DNA of 64,000 nt from Alphaproteobacteria bacterium (lineage in GTDB: Bacteria; Pseudomonadota; Alphaproteobacteria; Rhizobiales; Hyphomicrobiaceae). The stretch's first letter is position 1. Each line of letters opens with the position of its first letter. The stretch spans positions 1-64,000 of the forward strand of contig JAHZKP010000026.1 in assembly GCA_022600345.1 (NCBI GenBank). The letters are read 5' to 3'. Shown here in pieces: positions 17,554-26,167 of this stretch. Under the pieces are notes generated by a model. The model was not told where the DNA came from, did not search any database, and was given only the letters and a program-made list of their open reading frames with translations. The position numbers and the translations under genes were made by a program.

Positions 17554-18141
17554 CTAGCGGTTTTCTAGCCAATTCATGTGTTCTTTGATGTCGGCGATCC
17601 GAGAGACGGTGAGGCGCTCTAGCTCCGGAAGATAAATGGTTGGATAAATAGTCCCTCCTTCAAAACTCGATGCACGATGCCTAGCCTCAGCTTCGGCGTA
17701 CTGTTCCCACGCTTGCTGAGCCTCCTCAAACCGTTCGCGGTCTGTGCCTTCACACACGAGTTCCAACTCGACGACGGCCTTTTTGAGCATGGATCGAGCA
17801 ACTTCAAGGTCGGCAGCCGCCAAACTGTTCATACCTCCTTGAGTATCCCGGGCGGAAACAACTCTGTGAGATGAAATTGCATCTTGCACCTCATCTTCGA
17901 TATTGCGGTGATTTTGCCTCCGCTTCCGAATATCCTCATCCAATGCTAGAAGATCGTCGATAGATAAGTCCGCGTCGTCCATCTCGCGTTTTAGCGCTGC
18001 GAGAGATGCCAGTTTCTCCCGCCGTTCTCGCCCCCCTGCATCTTCAAAGCATCGTTTGAGCAGAAAACCTGCCGCCGCTAATGCTGCTCCGCCTAACCAA
18101 GGAAGTAGTTCCTTCAGCGGCAACGTACTCCAATCGAGCAT
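17554..18141 (-). CDS. Membrane-anchored protein with LprI/DUF1311-like domain
   Basis: A 195-residue protein with one N-terminal membrane segment (LLPWLGGAALAAAGFLL), a charged helical middle and a C-terminal ~60-residue stretch resembling the lysozyme-inhibitor LprI domain. That stretch has the spacing W..YAEAEARHRAS...GGTIYPTIY...LTVSRI, although the usual paired cysteines are missing. I start it at the ATG at 18,141 with GGAG upstream. It follows the 230-residue unknown gene by a few bases, so they are likely co-expressed. Confidence 0.6.
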   Translation of the reverse strand: MLDWSTLPLKELLPWLGGAALAAAGFLLKRCFEDAGGRERREKLASLAALKREMDDADLSIDDLLALDEDIRKRRQNHRNIEDEVQDAISSHRVVSARDTQGGMNSLAAADLEVARSMLKKAVVELELVCEGTDRERFEEAQQAWEQYAEAEARHRASSFEGGTIYPTIYLPELERLTVSRIADIKEHMNWLENR

Positions 18142-18146
18142 TTTGG

Positions 18147-18839
18147 CTAAATCTCCGAAAAGCAAGGAAAGCTCTTAAGCTCCGAGAATTCCTTGACCCC
18201 AGACTTGCACCGTTCGAAAATCGCCTCGTCACCGTCTTCGTGACCACATAGCCCGAGATAAATATTTCGTCCGTCCAGCTTGGCAAAAACGATCCACTCT
18301 CCGGTGATTTTCTTGCGATTGGCTGCTTGCTCCATGGCACCGATGACCGAAGCATGAGCCATAAGACCGATGTCTTCTTCGGTGATCTTGCGGTTGTTTA
18401 AGCCACCTCTACCATATCGCGCTTTCAGGGCCTTCATGATTAGTTCTACCCCGTTCTTCTGATTTTCATTCTGAAGTACCTGGGGCATGAACGAGGCTTG
18501 AAACCAATGCTTTTTCCAGAGCCCCTTTAATATGCCCCCTCTGAACGGCTCGGCTTTCCTCGTTGGTGTTGGCCGACAAAGAGGCGCACCTTCCAGGCCG
18601 CCAATTTGGTCAAAAATTTCATGTATGTCCGCAAGCACGGTCCGACCGCTCATCGGTTGAGGAACCCGGCAATAGTGGAGGGCCAGTTGGATCAGAAATG
18701 AGCTGGAGTAGGCACCGGTCGTCAGTTTTAGGGACAACCATTCCTTCATTTCCTCAGTGGCGTGTACGATCTCCGCCATCTGCACAGCTTCGCCCTCGAT
18801 CGTATAGGCTGCGATCTTCTCCAAATTCTGCGTTTTCAT
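18147..18839 (-). CDS. Unknown cytosolic protein, island cargo
   Basis: A 230-residue protein without signal or membrane segment. The start at 18,839 has GAGG five bases upstream. The C-terminal ~60 residues (EWIVFAKLDGRNIYLGLCGH, then GDEAIFERC) look like a small compact domain of the type found in phage and toxin-like proteins, but I cannot assign a family. It sits upstream of the LprI-like gene and is probably co-transcribed with it. Confidence 0.6.
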   Translation of the reverse strand: MKTQNLEKIAAYTIEGEAVQMAEIVHATEEMKEWLSLKLTTGAYSSSFLIQLALHYCRVPQPMSGRTVLADIHEIFDQIGGLEGAPLCRPTPTRKAEPFRGGILKGLWKKHWFQASFMPQVLQNENQKNGVELIMKALKARYGRGGLNNRKITEEDIGLMAHASVIGAMEQAANRKKITGEWIVFAKLDGRNIYLGLCGHEDGDEAIFERCKSGVKEFSELKSFPCFSEI

Positions 18840-18874
18840 GGCATCCTCACACTGCAAATTGCCCTGCCATGACT

Positions 18875-19261
18875 CTATGATGATTCGCTCCGGCTGACCT
18901 CTGCCGCCACATCCCGCAACGCCTCAAAAATCACATCCCTTGCCTGCCCTTCTTCCCATTCGATGATGAGTTCGGCGTAGCTGACCAGTTCGTCGGGCCC
19001 CATGCGCTTCGTGGTTTCGTGCCAACGGTACTGAAACCCGCTCTGGATCAGCCATTTGGCGAGACGGTCCGCAGCGCGGGTGTTGGTCAGGCGTACTGGC
19101 TTGGGCTGTCGTATGCGTAACCGCCCGAACCCATCGGCGCTGCATTCGGTGATGCGCTGCGCAACGGTTGCGATGTCGAACAGCTCACGCGCCACTCGCT
19201 CGCGGGCTTCCAACGTTTCGGACTTGATGGCCATATGATCGAGCGAGCGAAATGCCGTCAT
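18875..19261 (-). CDS. Unknown small protein coupled to the second recombinase
   Basis: A 128-residue protein starting at MTAFRSLDHM. Its ATG overlaps the TGA of the upstream tyrosine recombinase gene (ATGA). No known domain. It has a wing-like stretch (GFGRLRIRQPKPVRLT) and an acidic C-terminus, and could be a recombination partner or excision factor by position. That is inference. Confidence 0.6.
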   Translation of the reverse strand: MTAFRSLDHMAIKSETLEARERVARELFDIATVAQRITECSADGFGRLRIRQPKPVRLTNTRAADRLAKWLIQSGFQYRWHETTKRMGPDELVSYAELIIEWEEGQARDVIFEALRDVAAEVSRSESS

Positions 19262-20118
19262 CCCAGATACACCTTCGTTACGTCTAGCCGACCGTGGCCC
19301 AGTTCGTGAGACAACTGCCGGCGGGCTTCCCTGTCGTGCCAAAGTTCTTTGCCGGTCAGTTCTGACGTTGGCTTGCTGCTGGCCATCGGGCAGTCGCAAC
19401 CGGCCAGCTGCCGGTAGCGCCATTGTGCCCATTGGTGGCGCAGCCCGTGGGTGTTGCCCAACCCGGCCTTGAGCGTCTGATACTCGTAGGCCTTGAGGTG
19501 CTTGATGTAGTTCAGCTCGCGCGGAATGAGCGAGCCATCGCTGGCAAGTGCGGCCACTTGGTTAAGGATTTCCCGCTGCCGTGGATGCGTGATCGGAACC
19601 TCGCGATATTTGCCGCCCTTGGTCCAACTCGCCTTGAGGGCGATGAAGTCGCCCTGGTCGGCAAGGCGAGGCTGGAATTTGATTGCCTCTTCCCGGCGCA
19701 ATCCGAATGCTGCCTGCAACTCCAGCGCCGCGCGAATGTAGGGACATTCAATCGTCGCCAGCTTGTCGCGGTCTAGTTTCTGAGCACGTGCAGTGCGTTC
19801 GTTTTGCGGCGTTGCAATTCCATAGGCCTCGTTGGTGCGTTCCATGATGCTGGTCTTGCGCACTTTGCTCGCCCACCAGCGCAACGCGCCGAGGCGGTTC
19901 TTGATCGTCCGCGCATTGATTTCGGCGGACTGCCACGTCTTGATCAGAAATTCGATATGTTTAGGCTTGATCGAAGTAGCCGCTGGCAGTTTGTAGCCAC
20001 CCTCCTTCAGTTCCCGCGCGATCATTTGCAGCATCCGCGCACGGTTCGACTGCGTGGCGAAAGAGCCGTCCCGGTTCACCCGAGCCAGCTCCTTCAAGTC
20101 ATACGCCAACGCATCCAT
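19258..20118 (-). CDS. Second tyrosine recombinase (Integrase_1-type)
   Basis: A 286-residue recombinase with an N-terminal SAM-like core-binding domain (residues ~1-110) and a catalytic domain. Signatures: Arg in FGLRREEAIKF, HGLRHQWAQWRY (H-x-x-R), LSHELGHGR, and a C-terminal Tyr in VTKVYLG. This matches the integrase family found in many conjugative elements, different from the P4-type integrase at the left end. It may act in resolution of multimers or in a separate recombination step. Confidence 0.85.
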   Translation of the reverse strand: MDALAYDLKELARVNRDGSFATQSNRARMLQMIARELKEGGYKLPAATSIKPKHIEFLIKTWQSAEINARTIKNRLGALRWWASKVRKTSIMERTNEAYGIATPQNERTARAQKLDRDKLATIECPYIRAALELQAAFGLRREEAIKFQPRLADQGDFIALKASWTKGGKYREVPITHPRQREILNQVAALASDGSLIPRELNYIKHLKAYEYQTLKAGLGNTHGLRHQWAQWRYRQLAGCDCPMASSKPTSELTGKELWHDREARRQLSHELGHGRLDVTKVYLG

Positions 20119-20680
20119 CGTGTTCTGTGTTCAATCCCGTTTAGTGTTGATGGCCTGCCGTCATGCCGTGGCATGAACAGCCCGCTCCAATCGGAGCGCA
20201 AGGGCAAGTGTGCACTCGCCAGCAGCAAAGCCGCCGACCCGTGCCCGTGTTGTTATTATTGCGAGCCTACCCGCGAGGTGCTGGCGTTATTCGGCCAGCG
20301 GGTCGTTCACTGGGCCTCATTGCCGTCTCGTTATCGGGTGTGTCCCCCTGGACGCCGTGCGCTGTTGCCGTTGGTCATGACGCAGCGGCGAGGCGCGAAA
20401 TCGCTGCCTCTTTCCTCATTTTTTCGTGCAGTCCGCGACTGTCGGTCTGGGCAACTTTTGTCGCCAAGATGCTTCCTTGATGCGCGACCGGTCGGCACGC
20501 ATCAATATCGTATGCAGGCCCGTTCAAGACGTAGCTGACAGGGAAGCAGAAAAGCGCGGAAATCTGCGGGGATTTGGAATATTGAAAGTCGGAAGGCGTT
20601 TCGCCGCCCGCGCCGTCACTACCTAATTTCGCAATGATGTAGTGACGGCTACTTATCCCATGGAAAGCTTGTGATAACCT
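20119..20680. other. Gene-free stretch
   Basis: No convincing ORF. Two short palindromes near the left edge are visible: CATGCCGTGGCATG at 20,162-20,175 and CGCTCCAATCGGAGCG at 20,183-20,198. They lie upstream of the second recombinase and could be its regulatory or binding sites. The remainder shows nothing I can identify. Confidence 0.5.
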
Positions 20681-22798
20681 CTAGTAAGGTTGCTTGGTAC
20701 GGGAAACACTTAAGCTCCAGCTATTTACGGCTGGTTCTGGTTCCCTCGACTTGCGTAGCCCAACAACCCTTCGTGGTGAACGAGCGGGTAATGGGACTTT
20801 CTTCGAAACAGCGCGCCGATCTTTCGTGCCGCTACTCGCACTGAAGCCCTGCGCGGCAAACTCTAGTCTGGATAGCGGCAACGTGCGCGAGCCGGCAAAA
20901 AACCTCTCTGGTGTCGGTGGCGGTTGATGCGGCTTTGTAAACCTAATGAGCGCATCGGTCTTTCCTGCCCCGCCGACCGTGGTAACGCCAACTAAGCCAA
21001 TCCTTCCCCCGATAACTGGAATAGCATCAGTGAGTATTTCGTCACCCGAGCCAATTACGTTGCTTCCTGACGATATGGGCAGCTCCCTCCAGCCGTAGAC
21101 ATTGCATCGTTTATCGAATGTCTTTGTATAAATTCGTGTGCCCCCACCTCTCTTTGATTGGCCAATTGCGGTTATTCTGTTGGTAAGAGTTTCCAAAGCA
21201 GCATCAATCCGGGCTTCTGGCACTATACATTCGTTTTCTAGTGCAAGCCCTTCATCCCGCAGCTGGATGAAGCCTCCGCCAAATTGGCGTTGCGCGATTG
21301 AGCGAGACCCGGAGACAATCATCAAGCCATCTTTAGTCTTTGAAATATTTGATGCGACTTTACCCGAGTCGAGAATGAGCGCGGAACGATTCAGCTGATG
21401 GCCTTCATTGTTCACGACGCGCAAAAATCCCTCTAGACGGCCATTGCTCAACAGACCAGATCCAGAAACAAGAATTTTTCCGTGAGATATCGGAGCGGCT
21501 GTAATATAACGTGATCGTCGATATGGCCCTCTATATGAGAAACTCGATATGATTTGGCCTCCAGGAGAAAAGACTACCATATGGGCCAGCTCGTCGCTCT
21601 TTTCGGCTAAATAGCCTGTCAGCAAGAAATTCCCGTTCTCTAGAAGGGTTAAGCATTTGGGTCCCGAAGGAGAAAAACCATCGATTCGAAGCCATTTTCG
21701 GCGAACACTATTCTGATCCAAGACGACTATCTCTGTCCGCTGAAATGTCCCAAAATTGCTTTGGCGGGTAATGACCTCCGCTAGAACGATATTATTGCTG
21801 TTTGATACTCCGCAATGGATAGAGCCTGTGACATCCGCGAGGCCTAATTTGTAATATAGGCTGTCCCAAAAGGACGGCAGATCCGCCCCGTTTGAATATC
21901 CCCCTAACTTGGAGTGAATTCTCTCCAAGTCCTTTCGGAGTGGTACAGCCCATGGTCGGCGAAAACCTCGTCGCGTTGTTGAGCCGAGAAGATAAATAAC
22001 ATCCTTATGAATTATGACAGCATTCGCGTCATCGTCGTCGATGTCCCCAATAGGTTTTGAAGGAGTCCCCAAAGCGTTGTGAAGCAGCTCATTGGCGCGT
22101 TGTTGACATCGACCGCCGGGAAAATCGCTTAGGTATTTCTCATAAGCTTCAGGTGTGCCTTCCGCGAAGGCAAGATAGAACTGGTCAATATCGAAGGCGA
22201 TCCTCCTTGCAATATCGGAGAATCTACCATTGGGAAATTTCTGTATATGGTAACGCAAATACTTGGGGTCACTACAATCGGCCCGTACTGCGGTTGGCCA
22301 AGACTCCAATTCAGCGAGAGCAATCCGTGCGTCCTCGGTGAAGCGACCATCCGATTTCACTGCTAGGTAATGCCGGTATGCGTCGGCTGTCTTCTTAGCG
22401 CTGGCAGTCTCCCACTCTAGGGCGTCATAAAGCATTCGTCTGACTTGATCATTGTGAACGCTACCGGGCCAACTCTGTAAGTACTCCCTTAGCTTTGCTG
22501 AATTATACCCCTTTGATTTAAGGCCATTAAAGTCGTAACGAGCAAGGACGGACGCAGGGCAAGTCTTCGAGTAGAGGCAGAATTGTGTATATGCCATATA
22601 CACGCCTATTAGGGTCGCTAGAAGGCCAGCATGAGCCAAGACATCGAGCAATTTGTAGCTGCCTCGGCGTCCCTCTTTGAGCCGCTTTCTTTTCCTGTAA
22701 AACTCAATTACTGCCCAGATGCCGGCAGCCAAAAAAATAGTGGCAATGCCGAAAATAGGCAGCCAGTCGCCGAAAAACTCAAGCAATTTGTCCCCCAA
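20681..22798 (-). CDS. Large membrane-anchored protein with helical repeats and propeller-like C-terminus
   Basis: About 705 residues. Two N-terminal membrane segments (LPIFGIATIFLAAGIWAVIE and LAHAGLLATLIGVYMAYTQF) are followed by ~180 residues of helical repeats of the type AYxxYLxxxPxGxxxxxA (TPR/Sel1-like). Then come ~350 residues of short beta-strand repeats (for example GNFLLTGYL, GKILVSGSGLL, DGLMIVSGSRS, RIGLVGVTTVGG) suggesting a beta-propeller. The start is uncertain (TTG at 22,798 or a TTG three codons later with a better ribosome site). It lies 31 bases downstream of a 123-residue partner. Function not recognised. Confidence 0.75.
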   Translation of the reverse strand: MGDKLLEFFGDWLPIFGIATIFLAAGIWAVIEFYRKRKRLKEGRRGSYKLLDVLAHAGLLATLIGVYMAYTQFCLYSKTCPASVLARYDFNGLKSKGYNSAKLREYLQSWPGSVHNDQVRRMLYDALEWETASAKKTADAYRHYLAVKSDGRFTEDARIALAELESWPTAVRADCSDPKYLRYHIQKFPNGRFSDIARRIAFDIDQFYLAFAEGTPEAYEKYLSDFPGGRCQQRANELLHNALGTPSKPIGDIDDDDANAVIIHKDVIYLLGSTTRRGFRRPWAVPLRKDLERIHSKLGGYSNGADLPSFWDSLYYKLGLADVTGSIHCGVSNSNNIVLAEVITRQSNFGTFQRTEIVVLDQNSVRRKWLRIDGFSPSGPKCLTLLENGNFLLTGYLAEKSDELAHMVVFSPGGQIISSFSYRGPYRRSRYITAAPISHGKILVSGSGLLSNGRLEGFLRVVNNEGHQLNRSALILDSGKVASNISKTKDGLMIVSGSRSIAQRQFGGGFIQLRDEGLALENECIVPEARIDAALETLTNRITAIGQSKRGGGTRIYTKTFDKRCNVYGWRELPISSGSNVIGSGDEILTDAIPVIGGRIGLVGVTTVGGAGKTDALIRFTKPHQPPPTPERFFAGSRTLPLSRLEFAAQGFSASSGTKDRRAVSKKVPLPARSPRRVVGLRKSREPEPAVNSWSLSVSRTKQPY

Positions 22799-22829
22799 GA
22801 CCGCTGATTATACGCGGGCGGATTAAGTA

Positions 22830-23201
22830 TTACAGTTCAAGATCGCTGGGTTCAAGTCCACTGTGGAGGTCATCTGTGAGGTCTAGCAGCCCGCCGACGG
22901 CTATATCGCGAGAAATGCTATTCTCGTTTAAGGCGGACCATGAAGAATTGGCTAGAAGAACCGCTCCAGAGACCGCCATTGCAACGGCCTGCGCGGAACT
23001 CGCAGGAGCAGCTGGATCAAATACGGCCGTTGCGCAATCCACGGCAATCTCTCCAACGTCGCTTTGGTCGCTCAAGTTCGGCGTGCAAACGCTGCCGGCC
23101 GATCCCCAAATATCGTAAGCCCTGACCGTCAAAAATGCGCCCATGCTTGCCCCGAAATAACTCCATACAGAGTCAATCTTCTTAATGATTCCTTGCTTCA
23201 T
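22830..23201 (-). CDS. Small alanine-rich, possibly membrane-associated protein
   Basis: A 123-residue protein with hydrophobic stretches (SYFGASMGAFLTVRAY and AVAMAVSGAVLLANSSW). The upstream AAGGAGG is strong but only one base from the ATG. No family recognised. It is the first gene of a two-gene unit with the 705-residue propeller-like protein, which suggests a shared function. Confidence 0.6.
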   Translation of the reverse strand: MKQGIIKKIDSVWSYFGASMGAFLTVRAYDIWGSAGSVCTPNLSDQSDVGEIAVDCATAVFDPAAPASSAQAVAMAVSGAVLLANSSWSALNENSISRDIAVGGLLDLTDDLHSGLEPSDLEL

Positions 23202-23250
23202 GCCTCCTTATGTCTGGAACTAGGAATATTGGTCCTCCACTAACTGACAG

Positions 23251-23580
23251 TTAGTCGGTGGTTAGGCTAATGCGCTCAAGTACATTTTGGTACTCCCAGT
23301 GGCCGGTTTTTGAACCACTCTCAACCTCATCGGCCCACATCTCGCAAAGGTCGGCGTCCAGCCGCAGCAACGCGGCGTGCTCCGCATCCATCAACTCAAG
23401 TTGCTTGGCTTCAGACCGGCATGCTGCTGCATAGCGGCGCTCCCGTTCGGCGACTTCTTTAATCGTCGGCACCCTGCCGACGTTCCTCTCCCATATCGTC
23501 AACTCTCGACCCTTTCGTTGGTCGCGTTGGTATGGGGCGGAGTTGATGTGTCTGCAAGCCCAGCAAGCAGAATATTTCAT
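23251..23580 (-). CDS. Unknown small protein, island cargo
   Basis: A 109-residue soluble protein with an N-terminal CWAC motif that might bind metal, then a helical, charged remainder. The ATG at 23,580 is preceded by an in-frame GTG two codons upstream. Not recognised. It is the last gene before attR. Confidence 0.5.
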   Translation of the reverse strand: MKYSACWACRHINSAPYQRDQRKGRELTIWERNVGRVPTIKEVAERERRYAAACRSEAKQLELMDAEHAALLRLDADLCEMWADEVESGSKTGHWEYQNVLERISLTTD

Positions 23581-23632
23581 GGTCACGCGAGGGCGTGGAC
23601 AAGCGTCGCTCGGGCCTGCAAAAGTGAGAGAG

Positions 23633-23654
23633 GTGGTTGCTAATTGGTAGCTGA
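23633..23654. repeat. 22-bp direct repeat inside right end (possible integrase arm site)
   Basis: Exact copy of 10,767-10,788, about 45 bases inside attR. The paired position supports a role in integrase binding or excision. Confidence 0.6.
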
Positions 23655-23698
23655 AACTCTTCCGCTACCGTCGCAATCTTCGCTAAGTCTTTGAAATT

Positions 23699-23746
23699 GT
23701 GGTGCCCAGAGGTGGATTTGAACCACCGACACCGTGATTTTCAGTC
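23699..23746. repeat. attR: direct repeat overlapping tRNA-Phe 3' end
   Basis: The 48-bp repeat identical to 10,614-10,661. It covers the 3' half of the intact tRNA-Phe gene plus one base downstream of it. Confidence 0.9.
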
Positions 23747-23775
23747 ACGTGCTCTACCAACTGAGCTATCTGGGC
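23700..23775 (-). tRNA. tRNA-Phe (GAA)
   Basis: Read on the minus strand, GCCCAGA starts a 7-bp acceptor stem closing with TCTGGGC, followed by encoded ACCA. The D-arm (GCTCAGTTGGTAGAGC) is present, the anticodon loop is CTGAAAA (anticodon GAA) on a CGTGA/TCACG stem, and the T-arm carries GGTTCAAATCC. It is complete and is the integration target of the island. Confidence 0.97.
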
Positions 23776-23945
23776 GAAAGGCGCGGGTTTTACGAATTCG
23801 CCGCGCGAAGACCCGACTTATAGTGAAGCTGATGGCCACTGGCAAGCCACCTGGAAGCGGAATTTTCAGCGGCATTTTCGCAACTGCCAGGTGGGCGCTG
23901 AGCGGTGCCCCAACTGGATGCGCGAAGCGGGCCTGTTACCCCCGG

Positions 23946-24224
23946 TCAGCGGTCGTCGAATTCGGTTGGCATGCGGCGGGCCGCATCGGCAAGCCGGGAC
24001 TGGTCGCCGTCTTCGTCCTCGTCAGCATCGCCGCCGGGGACCGCATAACGCCCAGATAACCATCGCGACAGGTCGACATCCGCGCACCGCCGCGAGCAAA
24101 ATGGCCGGTAGTCGTGGAGCGAGGGCTTGGCACAGATCGGGCAGGGTCGGCTTTTGTGGCCCGCACGCGCGGCCTCATCACCCGATGACTGCTTGTCTGC
24201 GCCGCGACGCTTGAGATCTGACAT
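23946..24224 (-). CDS. yacG: DNA gyrase inhibitor YacG
   Basis: A 92-residue protein with the YacG zinc-binding signature CPICAKP...FCSRRCADVDLSRWL followed by the conserved GRYAVPG. YacG binds GyrB and limits gyrase activity. It lies between maf and tRNA-Phe, the usual order in Hyphomicrobiales. Confidence 0.93.
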   Translation of the reverse strand: MSDLKRRGADKQSSGDEAARAGHKSRPCPICAKPSLHDYRPFCSRRCADVDLSRWLSGRYAVPGGDADEDEDGDQSRLADAARRMPTEFDDR

Positions 24225-24313
24225 ATCACATCACGCTTCATATCGCCGGGGTGGATGGCGGACGGGGCCAAAGTGACGATGGCCGCTTCCGCCTGACTGA
24301 GCAGCGATCAGGC

Positions 24314-25078
24314 TCACTCCTCGTCGGCTTCACCCATCTTCAGCCAGGCATAGTGAATCGGGAAGCCCTCGCCCAACAGCAGGCTGGTCACCTCATTGAG
24401 AGGCAGGCCGACGACGTTGGTGTAAGAGCCTATCAGCTTTTGCACGAAGACACCTGCCAGCCCCTGGATGGCATAGCCGCCGGCCTTGCCACGCCATTCA
24501 CGCGAGGCAATGTAGGCTTCGATCTCGGCGCGGCTCAAGTGCTTGAAGCGGACGCGGGTCTCAACAATGCGCGTTCTGATCTTGTCGTCGGGTGTGATCA
24601 GGCAAACCCCGGTCATGACCCGATGAGTACGCCCCGACAGGAGTTGCAGAGACGCCACCGCCTCTTCGAGGAACTGGGGTTTGAGCAATATGCGGCGGCC
24701 GATTGATACGATGGTATCAGCCGCCAGGATGTATCCGTCGGCGATATCCTTATCGTTGGCGATCTGCTGGAGGGCGGTTTCCGCCTTTTGGCGGGCCAGC
24801 CGCTGCACCAGTCCGCGCGGCATCTCACCCTTGCGGGGCGTTTCGTCGATCTCGGCGGGCCGCAGCGCGTCAGGGTTAATGCCAACTTGGGCGAGCAGCG
24901 CCAAGCGCCGTGGACTGGCGCTTGCAAGGACCAGCTTGGGCCGGCTTTGGCCGGTTTGCGCGGAAGGTTTCCTGCGTGCAAGCTCGCGCCTGAGAGTGTC
25001 GCGGCGCGGCCCGTCAGTTCGACTAAGCGCCGTGAATAGTGTGCCTTTGGCCGATGTTGCGGATGTCATGGAACCCAT
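24314..25078 (-). CDS. maf: Maf-type nucleotide pyrophosphatase
   Basis: A Maf-family protein that hydrolyses non-canonical nucleoside triphosphates in the cytosol. Core motifs are visible: [14 protein letters not shown] at the start of the domain, [40 protein letters not shown] and [12 protein letters not shown]. About 45 residues precede the family's usual start without a better start codon, so the N-terminus is uncertain. It is upstream of yacG on the same strand. infA, often next to maf in this order, is not seen. Confidence 0.9.
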   Translation of the reverse strand: MGSMTSATSAKGTLFTALSRTDGPRRDTLRRELARRKPSAQTGQSRPKLVLASASPRRLALLAQVGINPDALRPAEIDETPRKGEMPRGLVQRLARQKAETALQQIANDKDIADGYILAADTIVSIGRRILLKPQFLEEAVASLQLLSGRTHRVMTGVCLITPDDKIRTRIVETRVRFKHLSRAEIEAYIASREWRGKAGGYAIQGLAGVFVQKLIGSYTNVVGLPLNEVTSLLLGEGFPIHYAWLKMGEADEE

Positions 25079-25250
25079 TCGGTGGATTGAAGTGGCGAAT
25101 TATCGGTAAGCGGTGTGAGGCTTGCCTGTTCGCCCAGGACAATGCAAACGCCACCGCACAATTGCAATAGGCGACAATTTCGTTGCCTTATTGTCTGAGC
25201 CGCCGGATAAGTTTTTCAACGGAGAACGACGGCCTGCAGGAGGATCGGTT

Positions 25251-25949
25251 ATGACCGCCAAGAAGGAACTCATCGAGTTGATCAAGGGAACCGCGCTGTT
25301 CTCGGGCCTTGACGAGGAGAGTTGCGAGGCGATCGCAGCGGAGATGCGTGAGGTCACATTTTCGGCCAATCAGGTGATCTTTGCGCGCGGTGACGAGGGT
25401 AAGGACGTCTACTTGGTCTCGAAGGGCCGCGTGCGCCTGTCGGTTCTGACAGCGGAGGGCCGCGAATTGTCCTTTGCTCATGCCGAGCCGGGCAGCCTGT
25501 TTGGCGAAATCGCCATGATCGACGGCGGACTGCGCACAGCCGACGCGACGGCTGCCACCAAGGTCACCGCGTGCAATCTTTCGCGCGCCGCCTTCAACCG
25601 GGTGATGGCCACCCATCCCTCGATTGCCGAATCGATGTTGCGGTTCTTGTGCCGACGACTGCGGGAGGCCGACCAGCAGCTTGAAGCAATTGCGCTGTGC
25701 CCGATCGAAGTTCGCCTGGCGCGGTTTTTCCTGGCTGCGGTTCGCGCGCGTGCGGGAGATGAACCAGAAGACGACCAGATCGAGATCCCGTTCACCATGT
25801 CGCAAAGCGAATTGGCCCTGCTGATCGGTGCCAGCCGTCCAAAGGTCAATACGGCGTTGTCGCTGCTGGAAGGCAATGGCGCAATCAAGAGATCGGGCAA
25901 GACGATCGTTTGCAGCGTCATGGAGCTTGAGGACATCGCGGGCATCTGA
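25251..25949 (+). CDS. Crp/Fnr-family transcriptional regulator
   Basis: A 232-residue regulator with a cyclic-nucleotide-binding beta-roll (residues ~15-130, including GEIAMIDGGLRTADATA with the Arg used for phosphate contact) and a C-terminal winged helix (MSQSELALLIGASRPKVNTAL). AGGAGG lies 7 bases before the ATG. It lacks the Fnr iron-sulfur cysteine cluster. An adenylate cyclase gene follows about 220 bases downstream, so cAMP is a plausible ligand. Confidence 0.9.
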   Translation: MTAKKELIELIKGTALFSGLDEESCEAIAAEMREVTFSANQVIFARGDEGKDVYLVSKGRVRLSVLTAEGRELSFAHAEPGSLFGEIAMIDGGLRTADATAATKVTACNLSRAAFNRVMATHPSIAESMLRFLCRRLREADQQLEAIALCPIEVRLARFFLAAVRARAGDEPEDDQIEIPFTMSQSELALLIGASRPKVNTALSLLEGNGAIKRSGKTIVCSVMELEDIAGI

Positions 25950-26034
25950 GCAGGCCGGGCCGGTTCGAGGGAGATAACACGCCTTCGGCCATGACGCTCC
26001 ACGACCGCGTGAGAGAGGCAGGCGGATCGAGCGC

Positions 26035-26066
26035 TGATAGGAATGTGATAGGAATGTGATAGGTTC
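26035..26066. repeat. Three tandem 11-bp repeats upstream of the cyclase gene
   Basis: TGATAGGAATG occurs twice exactly and a third time as TGATAGGTTCC in immediate tandem. It lies between the Crp-like gene and the adenylate cyclase gene, so it could be a regulatory site or simple slippage. Confidence 0.6.
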
Positions 26067-26167
26067 CCGGCGCGAAAATGCCGCGACACTGCTTGTATGT
26101 TGAATGGCTTACCGGGTAGGACAGACGGTCCCAGGTTTGTACGAATTACGGTCCGTTTGGAACAAGC

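Larger units (their letters stand above)
10614..23746. mobile_element. Integrative element (genomic island) in tRNA-Phe
   Basis: A 13.1-kb element bounded by perfect 48-bp direct repeats that match the 3' part of tRNA-Phe. A tyrosine integrase sits 140 bases inside the left end. The element also carries a Fic toxin-antitoxin pair, ParA and a ribbon-helix-helix protein, a plasmid-type Rep with iterons, a second tyrosine recombinase and unknown cargo. The right end keeps the complete tRNA gene, so tRNA function is preserved. Structural phage genes and conjugation genes are absent from this interval. Confidence 0.9.

Noticed and set aside
19804..20538. Plus-strand ORF of 244 codons
   Set aside because: Its first half is antisense to the second tyrosine recombinase and the rest lies in a gap with no coding signs.
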